NCBI GenBank assembly: GCA_965205595.1
Contig: CBDBHI010000026.1
Span: 186,001-250,000 of the forward strand
Direction of reading: 5' to 3'
Source: CATQHP01 sp965205595
Lineage (GTDB): Bacteria > Acidobacteriota > Terriglobia > Bryobacterales > UBA6623
DNA: 64,000 nucleotides
Shown here: piece after piece, positions 8,582-17,905 of the stretch
How the letters are laid out: every line of letters starts with the position of its first letter
Position numbering within the stretch: position 1 is the stretch's first letter
Position numbers and translations under genes: made by a program
Notes under the pieces: model-generated
Database searches by the model: none
What the model was told of the DNA's origin: nothing
What the model saw: only the letters and a program-made list of their open reading frames with translations

Positions 8582-8694
8582 TCGCGACGGAATATTTTGG
8601 TCCTGCTCATCTGGGCGGGGCGCGGTAAAGAATTAGTGGCCGAGCGAATTGCTCGAAATTAGCGCGGCCGCGCAACTAGCTTACGGAGGATGCA

Positions 8695-11600
8695 TTGTTT
8701 CGCTCTAGCCCATACGACCGTGTAAGCTTGACAACTGACTTTGATGCGATTCGAATTGGACTCGCCTCACCGGAGAAGATCCGCAGTTGGTCTTTCGGTG
8801 AAGTCACAAAGCCCGAGACGATTAACTACCGCACCTTTAAGCCGGAGCGGGAAGGCCTTTTCTGCTCGGCGATTTTCGGTCCGGTGACCGATTGGGAATG
8901 CTTGTGCGGCAAATACAAACGCATGAAGCATCGCGGCGTCATTTGCGAGAAGTGCGGCACCGAAGTCACGCTCAGCCGCGTCCGCCGCGAGCGAATGGGT
9001 CACGTGCAGTTGGCTTCGCCGTGCTCGCACGTATGGTTTTTCAAGGGGCTGCCGAGTCGTATCGGTCAGTTGCTTGACGTCACGCTGCGTGATCTCGAGC
9101 GGGTGCTCTATTACGAGGCCTACATCGTCGTCGAAGCGGAAGAAGAAATCGACGCAAAAGTTGGCGAGATCATCGGCGATGAAAAGAAGCGTCAGCTTGA
9201 TATCGACAATCCAGACGAATTCGTCGCCTTGATGGGCGCCGAGGGTGTCAGGGAGATCCTCAAAAAGCTCGATATCGAGACCATGGCCGGAGAGTTGCGC
9301 GAGCTGATGAAGACGGAAACGTCGATTCAGAAAAAGCTGAAGCACGCCCGCCGGCTCAAAGTCGTCGAGGCATTTCGACGCTCGGGCAACAAGGCTGAGT
9401 GGATGGTTCTCGAAGTCATCCCGGTGATTCCGCCTGAGTTGCGCCCGCTGGTGCCACTCGATGGCGGCCGCTTTGCAACGTCTGATCTCAACGACCTGTA
9501 CCGCCGCGTAATCAACCGCAACAACCGGCTCAAGAAGTTAATGGATCTCAACGCGCCGGACGTGATCGTGCGCAACGAGAAGCGCATGCTGCAAGAAGCT
9601 GTTGACGCATTGTTTGATAACGGACGCCGTGGTCACCTTTTGCGCGGCGCCAACAATCGCCCGCTCAAATCGCTGTCTGACACGCTCAAAGGTAAGCAGG
9701 GTCGTTTCCGGCAAAACCTTCTCGGTAAGCGTGTTGACTACTCCGGTCGTTCGGTGATCGTTGTTGGTCCCGACCTGAAGCTCAATCAGTGCGGTCTGCC
9801 GAAGAAGATGGCGTTGGAGCTCTTCAAGCCGTTCATCTACCAGCGGCTCGAGCAGCGCGGTCATTGCACGACGATCAAGCAAGCCAAGGAGTTGGTCGAG
9901 CAGCAGGATTCGGTCGTTTGGGACATTCTCGAAGAGGTGATCAAAGACCATCCGGTGATGCTCAACCGCGCGCCTACGTTGCACCGTTTAGGTATTCAGG
10001 CGTTCGAGCCGGTGTTGGTCGAAGGCAAGGCGATCAAGGTTCATCCGCTGGTGTGCACAGCGTTTAATGCCGATTTTGACGGTGACCAGATGGCGGTTCA
10101 CATTCCGCTGTCGCCAGAGGCTCAGATCGAAGCTCACGTGCTGATGCTGAGTTCGAACAACATCTTGTCGCCCGCGAACGGCACGCCCATTACGACGCCG
10201 TCGCAGGACATGGTGCTGGGCATGTATTACCTAACCAAAGGCCGCAAAACGGCTAAGGGTGAAGGCCGCAGCTTCGGCAGTAGTCAAGATGTCTTGCTGG
10301 CCTACGACATGGGCGAGGTCGAGACACAATCGATCATCAAGCTCTATTACAGTGGCCCGGTGATCGACCTGTCGACTGCGTTCGACAATCAGAATTTGAT
10401 GCAGGCCGAGCCGGTGATTTACACCAAGCAGCACATGGATACGACGGTCGGCCGCGTCGTTCTCAACGATAGCCTTCCCGATGAGATGCCGTTTGTCAAC
10501 GGTTTGCTCAAGAAGAAGGGTCTGACCCAACTGGTGTCTTACTGTTATCTCAAGCTGGGCCGCGAGAAATCGGTCGTGATGCTTGACGAGCTTAAGAACC
10601 TTGGCTTCTTGTACGCGACTCGCTCGGGAATTTCGATTGGCATTGACGACATGGTCGTACCCGCCGCCAAAGAGGGCCTAGTGGCCGGAGCGCAGAAGGA
10701 CGTCATGGCCGTCGAGCAGCAGTATCTCGATGGAGCGATCACCCACGGTGAGCGCTACAACAAGATCATCGAAATCTGGTCAAAGGTTACGGAGAACGTT
10801 TCCGACAAGATGTTTGCGAGCATGGAATCAGCGGACGACTCGGGCGCGCAAGTTAACCCGATTTACGTCATGGCTGACTCCGGCGCTCGCGGATCGAAGC
10901 AACAGATCCGTCAGCTCTCGGGTATGCGCGGTCTGATGGCGAAGCCGAGTGGAGAGATCATCGAGACGCCTATCACGGCGAACTTCCGTGAAGGCTTGAA
11001 CGTTCTGCAGTACTTCATCTCGACTCACGGCGCCCGTAAGGGTCTGGCCGATACCGCCTTGAAGACGGCCGACTCGGGCTATCTCACCCGCCGCTTGGTT
11101 GATGTCGCCCAAGACGTGATCATCACCGAGCCCGATTGCGGAACTACCGACGGCATTTGGGTTGAGCCGATCGTCGAGTCGGGCGAGATCATCGAGCCAT
11201 TACGTGACCGCATTGTTGGCCGCGTCTCGGTCGAAGAGATCAAAGACTACGAAGGCGCCACGATCGTCGGCGTCGATCAGCAGATTAGCGAAGAGTTGGC
11301 GGCGGGAATTGAAGCCGCCGGCATCGAGCGCGTCAAGATTCGTTCGGTGCTGACTTGCGAAACCGAACGCGGTGTTTGCCGTCTCTGCTACGGCCGCAAT
11401 TTGGCAACGGGCCGATTAGTTGAGCTGGGTGAAGCGGTGGGCGTAATCGCCGCGCAGTCGATCGGCGAGCCCGGCACGCAGCTCACGATGCGGACATTCC
11501 ACATCGGCGGTACGGCGACGAGAGTCTCTGAGCAGTCGACGCAAGATTCCAAGTCGGACGGCTTCGCGAAGTATATCGAGATCAATGCGGTTCGTGACAA

Positions 11601-12915
11601 AGCCGGCGAGCTGGTTGCGATGAACCGCAATGGAATTTTCGCGATCGTTGATAACAAGGGTCGAGAGAAAGAGCGCTACCAGGTCGTCTACGGCGCCAGG
11701 CTGCGTGTCGAAGATGGAGCCGCTGTCAGTAGGCATCAGGTGCTACTTGAGTGGGATCCGTATACGTTCTCAATTCTCACCGAGGTTAGCGGCAATTGTC
11801 AGTTCTGCGACCTGCAAGAGGGCGTCACGCTGCAAGAGCAGGTCGATGAAGTTACCGGCATGTCGCAGTGGGTCGTCACCGATTCGCCGGACCAGAAAAA
11901 AGAACCGCGCGTCGAGGTTGTCAACGAGAAGGGTAAGGTCCAGCGCAAATACCTCATTCCCACGAACGCTCACTTGATGATTCGTGACGGCGATGAGATT
12001 CATGGCGGCGATGTGGTTGCGAAGATTCCTCGCGAGACCACTAAGACAAAGGACATCACAGGTGGTCTGCCGCGTGTCGTTGAGCTTTTCGAAGCACGGC
12101 GTCCGCGAGAGACGGCGGTCATGTCGGAGATCAACGGCACTGTCAAATACGGCGCATTGAGCAAGGGGCAGCGCAAGATTTCCGTTACCGCCGACAACGG
12201 CGAAGAGCGTGAGTATTCGATTCCTCGCGGCGTTCACATCAACGTCCAAGAGGGAGAGAAGGTGATCGCGGGCGAGCCGTTGATGGATGGACCGCGTGAT
12301 CCGCATGACATCTTGGCCGTACTTGGCGAGAAGGAACTCCAGAAGTACCTGGTCAACGAGATCCAAGAGGTCTATCGTCTGCAGGGCGTCGATATCAACG
12401 ACAAGCACCTTGAAGTGATTGCGCGTCAGATGATGCGTTGGATCAAGGTTGAGCAAGTTGGCGACACCGAATTCCTGCTCGATCAGATTGTGGATCGCTT
12501 CCGTTTCCACAAGAACAATCTCAAGATTCAGGAAGAAGGCGGCGCGCCTGCGAGCGGGCGTCCGCTGTTGATGGGTATTACCAAAGCATCACTGGCGACC
12601 GATTCGTTCATCTCGGCGGCGTCATTCCAAGAGACAACCCGAGTACTCACCGAGGCTGCTATCAGCGGCAAGGTTGATCACTTGCGTGGTCTCAAGGAGA
12701 ACGTCATCGTCGGCCGTCTTATCCCCGCCGGTACGGGACTCGAAACCTATCAGCGAGTCAAGATTGTGGGCGAAGACGAGGCCGAAGAGATGGTTCCCGA
12801 GGTCGAGTATCTCAGCGGTATTCCGGGCTACGGCGAGGATACGCCGCTCGAACTCGGCGCCGCGGTCGGTGAGGACTTGCATACCGATGCCGCGGTTATT
12901 CCGACGGGCGATTAA
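8695..12915 (+). CDS. rpoC: DNA-directed RNA polymerase subunit beta'
   Basis: The 1406-residue beta' subunit carries the N-terminal zinc-binding domain (Cys 69, 71, 84, 87 in WECLCGKYKR...ICEKCG), the catalytic NADFDGD loop at residues 458-464 that holds the active-site magnesium, the second zinc site (Cys in EPDCGTTDG and CETERGVCRLC), and the trigger-loop/bridge-helix segment LGEAVGVIAAQSIGEPGTQL. The only fitting start is TTG at 8695, 4-5 nt after GGAGGA; the ATG overlapping that site (8690) is out of frame. A TTG start on a highly expressed core gene is unusual. An intrinsic terminator follows. Confidence 0.97.
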   Translation: MFRSSPYDRVSLTTDFDAIRIGLASPEKIRSWSFGEVTKPETINYRTFKPEREGLFCSAIFGPVTDWECLCGKYKRMKHRGVICEKCGTEVTLSRVRRERMGHVQLASPCSHVWFFKGLPSRIGQLLDVTLRDLERVLYYEAYIVVEAEEEIDAKVGEIIGDEKKRQLDIDNPDEFVALMGAEGVREILKKLDIETMAGELRELMKTETSIQKKLKHARRLKVVEAFRRSGNKAEWMVLEVIPVIPPELRPLVPLDGGRFATSDLNDLYRRVINRNNRLKKLMDLNAPDVIVRNEKRMLQEAVDALFDNGRRGHLLRGANNRPLKSLSDTLKGKQGRFRQNLLGKRVDYSGRSVIVVGPDLKLNQCGLPKKMALELFKPFIYQRLEQRGHCTTIKQAKELVEQQDSVVWDILEEVIKDHPVMLNRAPTLHRLGIQAFEPVLVEGKAIKVHPLVCTAFNADFDGDQMAVHIPLSPEAQIEAHVLMLSSNNILSPANGTPITTPSQDMVLGMYYLTKGRKTAKGEGRSFGSSQDVLLAYDMGEVETQSIIKLYYSGPVIDLSTAFDNQNLMQAEPVIYTKQHMDTTVGRVVLNDSLPDEMPFVNGLLKKKGLTQLVSYCYLKLGREKSVVMLDELKNLGFLYATRSGISIGIDDMVVPAAKEGLVAGAQKDVMAVEQQYLDGAITHGERYNKIIEIWSKVTENVSDKMFASMESADDSGAQVNPIYVMADSGARGSKQQIRQLSGMRGLMAKPSGEIIETPITANFREGLNVLQYFISTHGARKGLADTALKTADSGYLTRRLVDVAQDVIITEPDCGTTDGIWVEPIVESGEIIEPLRDRIVGRVSVEEIKDYEGATIVGVDQQISEELAAGIEAAGIERVKIRSVLTCETERGVCRLCYGRNLATGRLVELGEAVGVIAAQSIGEPGTQLTMRTFHIGGTATRVSEQSTQDSKSDGFAKYIEINAVRDKAGELVAMNRNGIFAIVDNKGREKERYQVVYGARLRVEDGAAVSRHQVLLEWDPYTFSILTEVSGNCQFCDLQEGVTLQEQVDEVTGMSQWVVTDSPDQKKEPRVEVVNEKGKVQRKYLIPTNAHLMIRDGDEIHGGDVVAKIPRETTKTKDITGGLPRVVELFEARRPRETAVMSEINGTVKYGALSKGQRKISVTADNGEEREYSIPRGVHINVQEGEKVIAGEPLMDGPRDPHDILAVLGEKELQKYLVNEIQEVYRLQGVDINDKHLEVIARQMMRWIKVEQVGDTEFLLDQIVDRFRFHKNNLKIQEEGGAPASGRPLLMGITKASLATDSFISAASFQETTRVLTEAAISGKVDHLRGLKENVIVGRLIPAGTGLETYQRVKIVGEDEAEEMVPEVEYLSGIPGYGEDTPLELGAAVGEDLHTDAAVIPTGD

Positions 12916-12941
12916 CGTTCGGCGGAAATTCGATTCATAAA

Positions 12942-12969
12942 GGGGCGCGGCTTTCGCTGCGTCCCTTTT
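12942..12969 (+). terminator. Intrinsic terminator after rpoC
   Basis: GGGGCGCGGC (12942-12951) pairs along ten positions, with two G-U pairs, with GCTGCGTCCC (12956-12965) across a TTTC loop. TTTT follows at 12966-12969. The location, 26 bp after the rpoC stop, fits Rho-independent termination of the rpl-rpo operon. Confidence 0.85.
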
Positions 12970-13011
12970 CACTTTGCGGTAGACCCTGGCGCCGTGCGGT
13001 GGGCCTCAATT

Positions 13012-13059
13012 CCCAGGGTTTCACCCTGGGCTAATTTAAACGTCACCCCCGATGGGGGT
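13012..13059. repeat. Pair of short palindromes in the rpoC / M20 peptidase gap (REP-like)
   Basis: CCCAGGG-TTTCA-CCCTGGG (13012-13030) is followed 14 bp later by ACCCCC-GAT-GGGGGT (13045-13059). Neither is followed by a T-run on either strand, so they do not look like ordinary terminators. The gap sits between convergent genes. Two adjacent GC palindromes of this style are typical of dispersed REP-type elements; only this copy is seen in the window. Confidence 0.4.
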
Positions 13060-13125
13060 TCAAGACCGGCCACCTACTCAGAACGGCATCTTCCACCTAG
13101 CAGCTTGACTTGCCCAAGTTTCTGG

Positions 13126-14667
13126 CTAGTGGACAGTTGGGTAATCGATGCCGAGTTGTTCTAGGTAGCTGTCGTACTTCTCGGGGTCGTAGCGTAGTTC
13201 GCGCAGTCGCGGGCGGTAGCGTTCCATGCGGTCAGTGTTGATCTCGATCGGTGGCGTCAGACCGTCGGGGATCAGCGATTCCCATTGCGTGTTTTTCGTT
13301 TGCTCTTGGAAGTACGCTTGTGCGCGCTTGAGCAGGTCGGCGTCTGTGAAAAGTTCGATGGCCGTCAGCGCTTGCGCTTTGGCTCCGGCTAGCGCTCCCT
13401 TGTGAGCAATTGGGGTCGCCATTGCGATCGCGGACGACCAATGGTGGCCCGTAAGGTTGGGGACGTTTGCCGGATAGCGAAGATTCACTGTCGGCACTGT
13501 CCAACTTACTTCCGCGATGTCGTCCGAGCCCGAGGCGGTGGAGCTGCTCAAGAGCTCTCCGATTTCGGTGCGCAATCCAATGACCTCGGATCCGATTTCT
13601 TTTTGAATCGCCCGCGCGAGCTTTTCGTCGTCGTCCGTCCAAGTCGGCATACCGACTTTCTGTATGTTGGCGTAAAGTGCTTCGGCCAACGGCCGGTTGA
13701 AGTCGCCCTGCCAGGCGGCGCCGATCACGCGCTCGGTCATGGTCGTGTCGGTCATGATGGCGGCGGCGTTGGCGATTTTTGTGCCGATGTCGTGATTACG
13801 CTTGACGTTTTCGTAGTCCAGCTCGCGGAAAAAATACCAGACTGTCGCCTCCGGAGGGACGACGTTGGGTTGGTCGCCGCCGTGGGTGATGACGTAATGC
13901 GAACGCTGTTGCGGCCGCAGATGCTCTCGGCGAAAATTCCACGCGGTGTTCATGAGTTCGACGGCGTCAAGCGCGCTGCGTCCGCGCCACGGCGAGCCCG
14001 CCCCATGAGCGCTAGCGCCGTGAAAGGAGTACTGCGTCGACACCAGCGCCAACCCGCGAACGCCGTAGTAGGTGTTGAACGTGTTCGATACATGACTGCT
14101 GAGCATGGCGTCGAGGTCATCGAAGAGTCCGTCGCGAGCCATATAGGTGCGGCTGCCTAGCAACTCTTCGGCGACGCCCGGATAGACTCGAATTGTTCCC
14201 GGCAGTTTGTAGCGTTCGAGGATCGCCTTGACCGCAAGCGCGGCAGTCACATTCACGGCCTGCCCCGCGTTGTGGCCTTCGCCGTGTCCAGGACCTCCAT
14301 CGATCAGCGGATCGTGATACGCAACCCCTGGTTTTTGAGAGGTTTCGGGCAAACCATCGATGTCGGCCATTAAGCCGATCACAGGCTTGCCTGATCCCCA
14401 CTCGGCAACGAATGCCGTGGGCATGTCCGAGAGCCCACGTTTGATGCGAAAGCCGTTTTTCTTTAGGATCCCAGTGACGTAATCGGCGGTCTCGACTTCG
14501 GAGTATCCCAGCTCTGCAAAGCTGAAGATCGAGTCGACCATCACTTGAACCTGTTTGGCCTGGGCCTCAACTCGTTCGGCCGCCTCCTGTTGCAGTTGGT
14601 CCTTGGAGGGGGTTTGCGCGACGAGGACGCCGACCGCGACGAGAACGGTCAGTGTGATTCTAAGCAT
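13126..14667 (-). CDS. M20-family amidohydrolase/peptidase, exported (AbgB-like)
   Basis: A 513-residue metallohydrolase with a signal peptide (MLRITLTVLVAVGVLVAQ). The M20 layout is clear: GLMADIDGLPE near residue 105, GHGEGHNAGQAVN around 130, a dimerisation domain with HGASAHGAGSPWRGRSALDA, and a C-terminal catalytic half with TASGSDDIAEVSWTVPTVNL. It most resembles the AbgB/amidohydrolase branch that cleaves aminoacyl amides such as p-aminobenzoyl-glutamate, but the substrate is not readable from sequence. A longer frame to 14712 exists; ATG 14667 is chosen because it starts the signal peptide. Two other minus-strand genes precede it. Confidence 0.88.
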   Translation of the reverse strand: MLRITLTVLVAVGVLVAQTPSKDQLQQEAAERVEAQAKQVQVMVDSIFSFAELGYSEVETADYVTGILKKNGFRIKRGLSDMPTAFVAEWGSGKPVIGLMADIDGLPETSQKPGVAYHDPLIDGGPGHGEGHNAGQAVNVTAALAVKAILERYKLPGTIRVYPGVAEELLGSRTYMARDGLFDDLDAMLSSHVSNTFNTYYGVRGLALVSTQYSFHGASAHGAGSPWRGRSALDAVELMNTAWNFRREHLRPQQRSHYVITHGGDQPNVVPPEATVWYFFRELDYENVKRNHDIGTKIANAAAIMTDTTMTERVIGAAWQGDFNRPLAEALYANIQKVGMPTWTDDDEKLARAIQKEIGSEVIGLRTEIGELLSSSTASGSDDIAEVSWTVPTVNLRYPANVPNLTGHHWSSAIAMATPIAHKGALAGAKAQALTAIELFTDADLLKRAQAYFQEQTKNTQWESLIPDGLTPPIEINTDRMERYRPRLRELRYDPEKYDSYLEQLGIDYPTVH

Positions 14668-14735
14668 AAGGCTGGAACTCGGACCTATAATAGCCCGCTC
14701 AGCGCTGGGCACGGGAATCGCGCGGATATCGTGAC

Positions 14736-15245
14736 TCAGCGGCCTTCGCTCGACGGCGGCACAATACCTTTCAGGCGCATGTGGACCGCCATTTGGGCGT
14801 ACTCATGCTCAATGTGGATCGTGTTGCCGTAAAGCGTTCCAAGCCTCGACCGACTGCCGCGCCTGCCGGCGATCATTTCCACCGCATTCGCGTCGGTCAG
14901 CGCACCGTAGGCTTTCTCGCATTCGGCGGTAGCGGCTTTTGTGGCCGCGACCAGTTCGGCCTTTGACGATGAGCCGTCGACTCCGGCGCGGCGTCTATCG
15001 CCACCTATGCCGGAACATGTGCCCATGGCCGCGTTAGCGGTGTGAGCTACCAGATCGCCGAAACTTTGGCTCTCGGGCGCGGGTTTGAAGGCATAGTTCT
15101 CGGCGGGCATTTTCTCGGCGGCCTTGACGATGTTGTTGGAGGTTCTGTTCCAGGCCTGACGGGCCTCGTCGCTCAGCGGGTCGGCCGCGCCTAGCGAGAG
15201 TGTGCCTATCCCGGCAAATATCGCGATTCTCAGAATGTTTCGCAC
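14736..15245 (-). CDS. DinB-like small exported protein
   Basis: A 169-residue protein with a signal peptide (RNILRIAIFAGIGTLSLGAA) and a four-helix-bundle DinB-like body: an early ADPLSDEARQAWNRTSNNIV helix, FKPAPESQSFGDLVAHTANA with the first His, and a late HIEHEYAQMAVHMRLKGIVP helix with more His. DinB/YfiT family members are metal-binding, often thiol-related, enzymes of mostly unknown role. The start is GTG 15245 with AAGGAG upstream. The much longer open frame reaching 15740 has no family resemblance in its extra part and is discarded. Confidence 0.75.
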   Translation of the reverse strand: MRNILRIAIFAGIGTLSLGAADPLSDEARQAWNRTSNNIVKAAEKMPAENYAFKPAPESQSFGDLVAHTANAAMGTCSGIGGDRRRAGVDGSSSKAELVAATKAATAECEKAYGALTDANAVEMIAGRRGSRSRLGTLYGNTIHIEHEYAQMAVHMRLKGIVPPSSEGR

Positions 15246-15397
15246 TGTTCGATCTCCTTGCTTGTTGAGCTTATCTAAACGTGGTTGATGCGCGGTTGAA
15301 TTGGCGTGACCGCCGCCGACAAGGTTACTACAAGTGTCGACGAGCGGAATTGCCGGCGGCAAGATTTCTATCCGAGAAATGATTGAGCCCGCGGTCG

Positions 15398-16246
15398 CTA
15401 CTGGGAGCGCTGGGCGGTGAAGCAGGTTAGGGTTTGGATGTAGTGGAAGTCCGGGCGCGCCAGTGCGTAGTGGGCGGAGTCGGGATCGGTCAAGTTGCGA
15501 AGTTGTCGCGTCTGATCGGCCGTTAGGTGAGCTTCGATCTTCGGTCCCCAGTAGCCGGCGAATAGTGCTTTTTCGAGGTAGGTACGGGTGGCATCGTCGA
15601 GCGGCGCCGTTCGCTCGACAACGATGGTTTTGGCCCGTGGGCCTTTGAAACCTGCTTCGCGCAGCCAGCCAATTCCGCGCCGCCAAGCGGCCGCCTGATC
15701 GCTGCCGAGGGCGTACTTCGCGCGGTAGAAACGTCTGCACGCGGCGTGGACCGCGGATTCCAGTTCGCTATCCCAGGCGAAGACCATGTCCGGGAGGAGA
15801 GTACTTTGGCAAACGGCGACGGTGCCTCCGGGGCGGAGGGCTTGGCGCAACGCCTGGAGCGCGCGCAGCGGGTCGTGCGCGTGATGGATCGCGTTCAAGC
15901 ACCAGATCGTGTCGAAGGACCCAGCGGAAAACGGCGGTTCGCTCAATGAGGCTTGGAGCCAGTTCCCGCGAGCGCCTTGGCGCGCGGCTGCGAGGTGTGG
16001 ACGTGAGAGATCTAACCCGACCACGAGTCCGGTTGCGCCAGTTCGATCGGCGAGCAATTGCGTTGTCTGGCCCGCGCCGCAACCAGCGTCTAGCATTCGC
16101 GATCCGGTTGCGATATTTAGTTCGGCTATGAGTCGTCGCAGCTCGGGTTCGGCGGCTCGGAAAAATAGCGAGAGTTTGGAGGAATAGTCGCGCTCCGGCG
16201 TATCCCCTAGGGTGCTGCCGCGATCCTTGCTGGCCGGCTCGGACAT
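15398..16246 (-). CDS. SAM-dependent methyltransferase (class I)
   Basis: The 282-residue protein has the Rossmann methyltransferase signature: motif I SRMLDAGCGAGQTTQLLADR at about residues 49-68, GLVVGLDLSRPHLAAARQ (motif II acid), FDTIWCLNAIHHAHDPLRAL (motif IV) and LRPGGTVAVCQS (motif post-I/VI). This is the Methyltransf_11/UbiE-like fold. The substrate cannot be told; there is no signal peptide, so it is cytoplasmic. It lies alone between a DinB-like gene (152 bp away) and a FAD oxidase (205 bp away). Confidence 0.85.
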   Translation of the reverse strand: MSEPASKDRGSTLGDTPERDYSSKLSLFFRAAEPELRRLIAELNIATGSRMLDAGCGAGQTTQLLADRTGATGLVVGLDLSRPHLAAARQGARGNWLQASLSEPPFSAGSFDTIWCLNAIHHAHDPLRALQALRQALRPGGTVAVCQSTLLPDMVFAWDSELESAVHAACRRFYRAKYALGSDQAAAWRRGIGWLREAGFKGPRAKTIVVERTAPLDDATRTYLEKALFAGYWGPKIEAHLTADQTRQLRNLTDPDSAHYALARPDFHYIQTLTCFTAQRSQ

Positions 16247-16390
16247 TGCTTCGTGGGATATCTGATGGGTCCGGGGTGCGTTCTCATCGCAGATCGTTTC
16301 GATTGATGGCCGATGACCTCACTTGGGATGGAGAGAGGGTAGGACGGATGGCTAGAACTTTCTTGGGATTGATCGATAGTTCACTTGAAA

Positions 16391-16410
16391 GCGTGGACTT
16401 CCGTCCACGC
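16391..16410 (-). terminator. Candidate terminator after the FAD oxidase
   Basis: GCGTGGAC and GTCCACGC form a perfect 8-bp stem around a four-base loop. On the minus strand it is followed only by TTTC, so the T-run is weak. It sits about 40 bp past the stop of the minus-strand oxidase gene. Confidence 0.45.
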
Positions 16411-16451
16411 CTCTGATTCTTTGCCTCGAAGGACTGGATCGGGGGGGGGCG

Positions 16452-17819
16452 TTAGCTTGACTCTACTCCGAATAGTTGGCGGAAGAATCCGTTCAGAAGG
16501 CGGTTCTCTGGGTCGAATTCCTCTCGCTTGGCCGCCATCGCGTCCAGGCGTTTCCCGAGCGCTTTCTTGGCCTGAGCCCTGGTGAATCCGAATGTTTGGT
16601 TGGGCAGCGGTGCGCCTCCCCGTTTGCCGCACCAGGTATTGAAATCCGCCAGGAACTCCGGCCAGCCCGGATTGGCGGTCGACACCGGGTCAATGGTCAT
16701 TACGTTTCCGCCGTGGGAATAGGACAGCAACGATTGCTGATCCTCGGCGATACGGTAACCGACATGCAGCAAGTTCACTCTATATTTCTTCTTCTTGTCG
16801 TAATTCTTCACCCACTTGGTGTATTGCTGCAGAATGTTTCCATAGTTCTCTTCAGGAAAAGCCCACAAGCTGAAGGTATAGCGGCGGTCGTCTGAAACAT
16901 CCGGATAGCGGATAATCTGATCGGTCGCGATCGTCTTTTTGCTCTTGATCACGTGCTCCAATTCGAATCGCCAAAAGGCGCCAAAGCCGTCGATAATTTT
17001 GTATCGTATGGCCCGGTTTTCGATGTCTCGTTCGAGTCGGAAGCAGGTTTGCGGCCCGACGTCGGACCAGAGCCTGTTCCGAACCTCCCAGGACTGCTCG
17101 TCTGGCTTGCCTCTTGCCTTCGGGTTGTACCGGCGGAACTCGACGGTGACTAGTTCGTCGAACAGGAACATGTAGTACATCATCGAGTAGTTGCGAGCCC
17201 ACAATTCAGGAAGCTTTTGGGCGAATTCTTTGACGCTAAAAGTCTCGTGAAAAACTTCCATCGGCCGAATGGGCCGGATGCCAAAAGTTGCCTCCGTCAC
17301 AATGCCGAACGTCCCATAGCTGCAGCGCAGGATCTTCATGAGATCGGGGTCGCTATCTTCATTCACGTCGAGTATCTCGCCCGAGGGCAACACCATCTTG
17401 ATCCGCGTGCAGTACGAGCTGACCTGACCGTACTCGGCGGGCATGGAGCCATCTTTGGTGCCGGCGCAGGCGGCAGAGCCGATCGAGAGGTTCCCGATTT
17501 CGGTGTTGACGTAGAATTGGAGGCCGCGCTTCTTCAACTCGTGCGCCACGTCGTATAGAATTGCTCCGCCTTCCGCGGTGACAGTGTCGTGGGTGATTTC
17601 AAGAATGCGATTCATTCCTCGCATCTCAATCATGGTTCCGCCATCCGCCGTGGTGCACGGCGCGGTAGAGTGATTTGAGCCGAAGGCGCGTACGGGAGAG
17701 GGGTACTTGTCTTTGTTCTTGAGGATGCGTGCGATTCCCGTTGCAGTCTTGGCCTTGGCGACGACCGTGGGGTGAGAAACGATATCTCCAAACCAGTTTG
17801 GGACCGACAATTGGGGCAT
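16452..17819 (-). CDS. FAD-linked oxidase of the D-arabinono-1,4-lactone / aldonolactone oxidase type
   Basis: A 455-residue VAO-family flavoprotein. The N-terminal FAD-binding domain (FAD_binding_4) runs to about residue 190 and includes RAFGSNHSTAPC (the His is where related enzymes attach FAD covalently), GLQFYVNTEIGNLSIGSAAC and KILRCSYGTFGIVTEATF. The C-terminal half matches the sugar-lactone oxidase substrate domain and ends in RLDAMAAKREEFDPENRLLN. These enzymes oxidise sugar lactones or alditols with O2. ATG 17819 is chosen, 10 nt after GAGGAG; a TTG six codons earlier overlaps that site. Runs of G and a hairpin follow the stop. It may belong with the nearby GMC and heme oxygenase genes. 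Confidence 0.82.
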   Translation of the reverse strand: MPQLSVPNWFGDIVSHPTVVAKAKTATGIARILKNKDKYPSPVRAFGSNHSTAPCTTADGGTMIEMRGMNRILEITHDTVTAEGGAILYDVAHELKKRGLQFYVNTEIGNLSIGSAACAGTKDGSMPAEYGQVSSYCTRIKMVLPSGEILDVNEDSDPDLMKILRCSYGTFGIVTEATFGIRPIRPMEVFHETFSVKEFAQKLPELWARNYSMMYYMFLFDELVTVEFRRYNPKARGKPDEQSWEVRNRLWSDVGPQTCFRLERDIENRAIRYKIIDGFGAFWRFELEHVIKSKKTIATDQIIRYPDVSDDRRYTFSLWAFPEENYGNILQQYTKWVKNYDKKKKYRVNLLHVGYRIAEDQQSLLSYSHGGNVMTIDPVSTANPGWPEFLADFNTWCGKRGGAPLPNQTFGFTRAQAKKALGKRLDAMAAKREEFDPENRLLNGFFRQLFGVESS

Positions 17820-17905
17820 AATGCGGATTCTCCTCAAGAAGAGTCTAGTCGAATTTGCGCACGTATGCTAGGAAAAAATGTGCTGATGCCGCAGTTCAGC
17901 TAAGT

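Noticed and set aside
14736..15740. A 334-codon open frame as one large protein
   Set aside because: Only the last 169 codons resemble a protein family and they start with their own signal peptide and ribosome site; the rest is out-of-frame shadow and intergenic sequence.
16441..16449. G9 run after the FAD oxidase as a phase-variation tract
   Set aside because: It lies just past the stop codon of the minus-strand gene, so changes in length would not affect any reading frame.
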